In this document: piece by piece, positions 37,954-38,003 of the stretch
How positions within the stretch are numbered: the first letter of the stretch is position 1
How the letters are laid out: each line of letters opens with the position of its first letter
From: Mycobacteriales bacterium
Lineage (GTDB): Bacteria; Actinomycetota; Actinomycetes; Mycobacteriales; QHCD01
Assembly: GCA_036497565.1 (NCBI GenBank)
Contig: DASXJE010000053.1
Coordinates: 1 to 38,003, forward strand
DNA length: 38,003 nt
Direction of reading: 5' to 3'
The notes under the pieces: model-generated
What the model was told of the DNA's origin: nothing
The model's database searches: none
The model's input: only the letters and a program-made list of their open reading frames with translations
Program-made: the position numbers and the translations under genes

Positions 37954-38003
37954 CCTCCGCTGCCCCATTGAGCCCACCGGGTTAAAGGCCGGTCAGCCCC
38001 GCC

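Overview
The window is very GC-rich, densely packed chromosomal DNA with many GTG starts, short intergenic gaps and -10 boxes of the TAGGCT/TAGCCT type. Gene content (DUF222, DUF3027, DUF2530 and DUF3352 proteins, a cold-shock protein with a C-terminal tail, a sacsin-like ATPase) points to an actinomycete, probably a soil or plant-associated lineage near Frankiales/Nakamurellales/Jatrophihabitantales. The genus cannot be read from the sequence alone. I see no tRNA, rRNA, CRISPR array, integrase or transposase.

Layout. 1-1884: 5' end of a DUF222-type gene, a DksA/TraR-like zinc protein, and a divergent amidase whose catalytic residues fall at the numbers I recall for plant AMI1. 1857-8140: two secreted BNR-type proteins created by a tandem duplication. 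It also copied the 5' end of the neighbouring NatA-type ABC ATPase gene, and a broken piece of that gene lies between the copies. The intact natAB-like exporter pair follows. 8136-10588: an alpha/beta hydrolase coupled to an unknown gene, then larE with a clear leaderless-type promoter. 10589-23841: what looks like an actinobacterial core block, namely DUF3352, cold-shock protein, MFS, DUF3027, sacsin-like ATPase (apparently with no ATG/GTG/TTG start), TetR plus SRPBCC, DUF2530, NCS2 purine permease, MarR, MFS, a small membrane-anchored protein and the RNA phosphodiesterase ThpR. 23853-28950: an aldo/keto reductase downstream of a three-gene FtsX/MacB-type ABC system with two different ATPases. 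29134-34333: a PhoD-like phosphoesterase, a GNAT-like acyltransferase-fold protein, an ABC-F ATPase and a TrmH-type RNA methyltransferase. 34360-37937: a translationally coupled heterodimeric ABC exporter with one degenerate ATP site.

The most unusual items are: (1) the BNR/natA tandem duplication with its junction visible near 4031; (2) a 63-bp double-palindrome element present twice, 23 kb apart, with 61 of 63 bases identical, one copy supplying the stop codon of the ABC-F gene; (3) the sacsin-like ATPase gene, whose best start is an ATC codon with a well-placed ribosome binding site inside the end of the DUF3027 gene; (4) a recurring arrangement of a -10 box 6-7 nt before the start codon, suggesting several leaderless mRNAs. 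I did not find a convincing new defence or mobile system.
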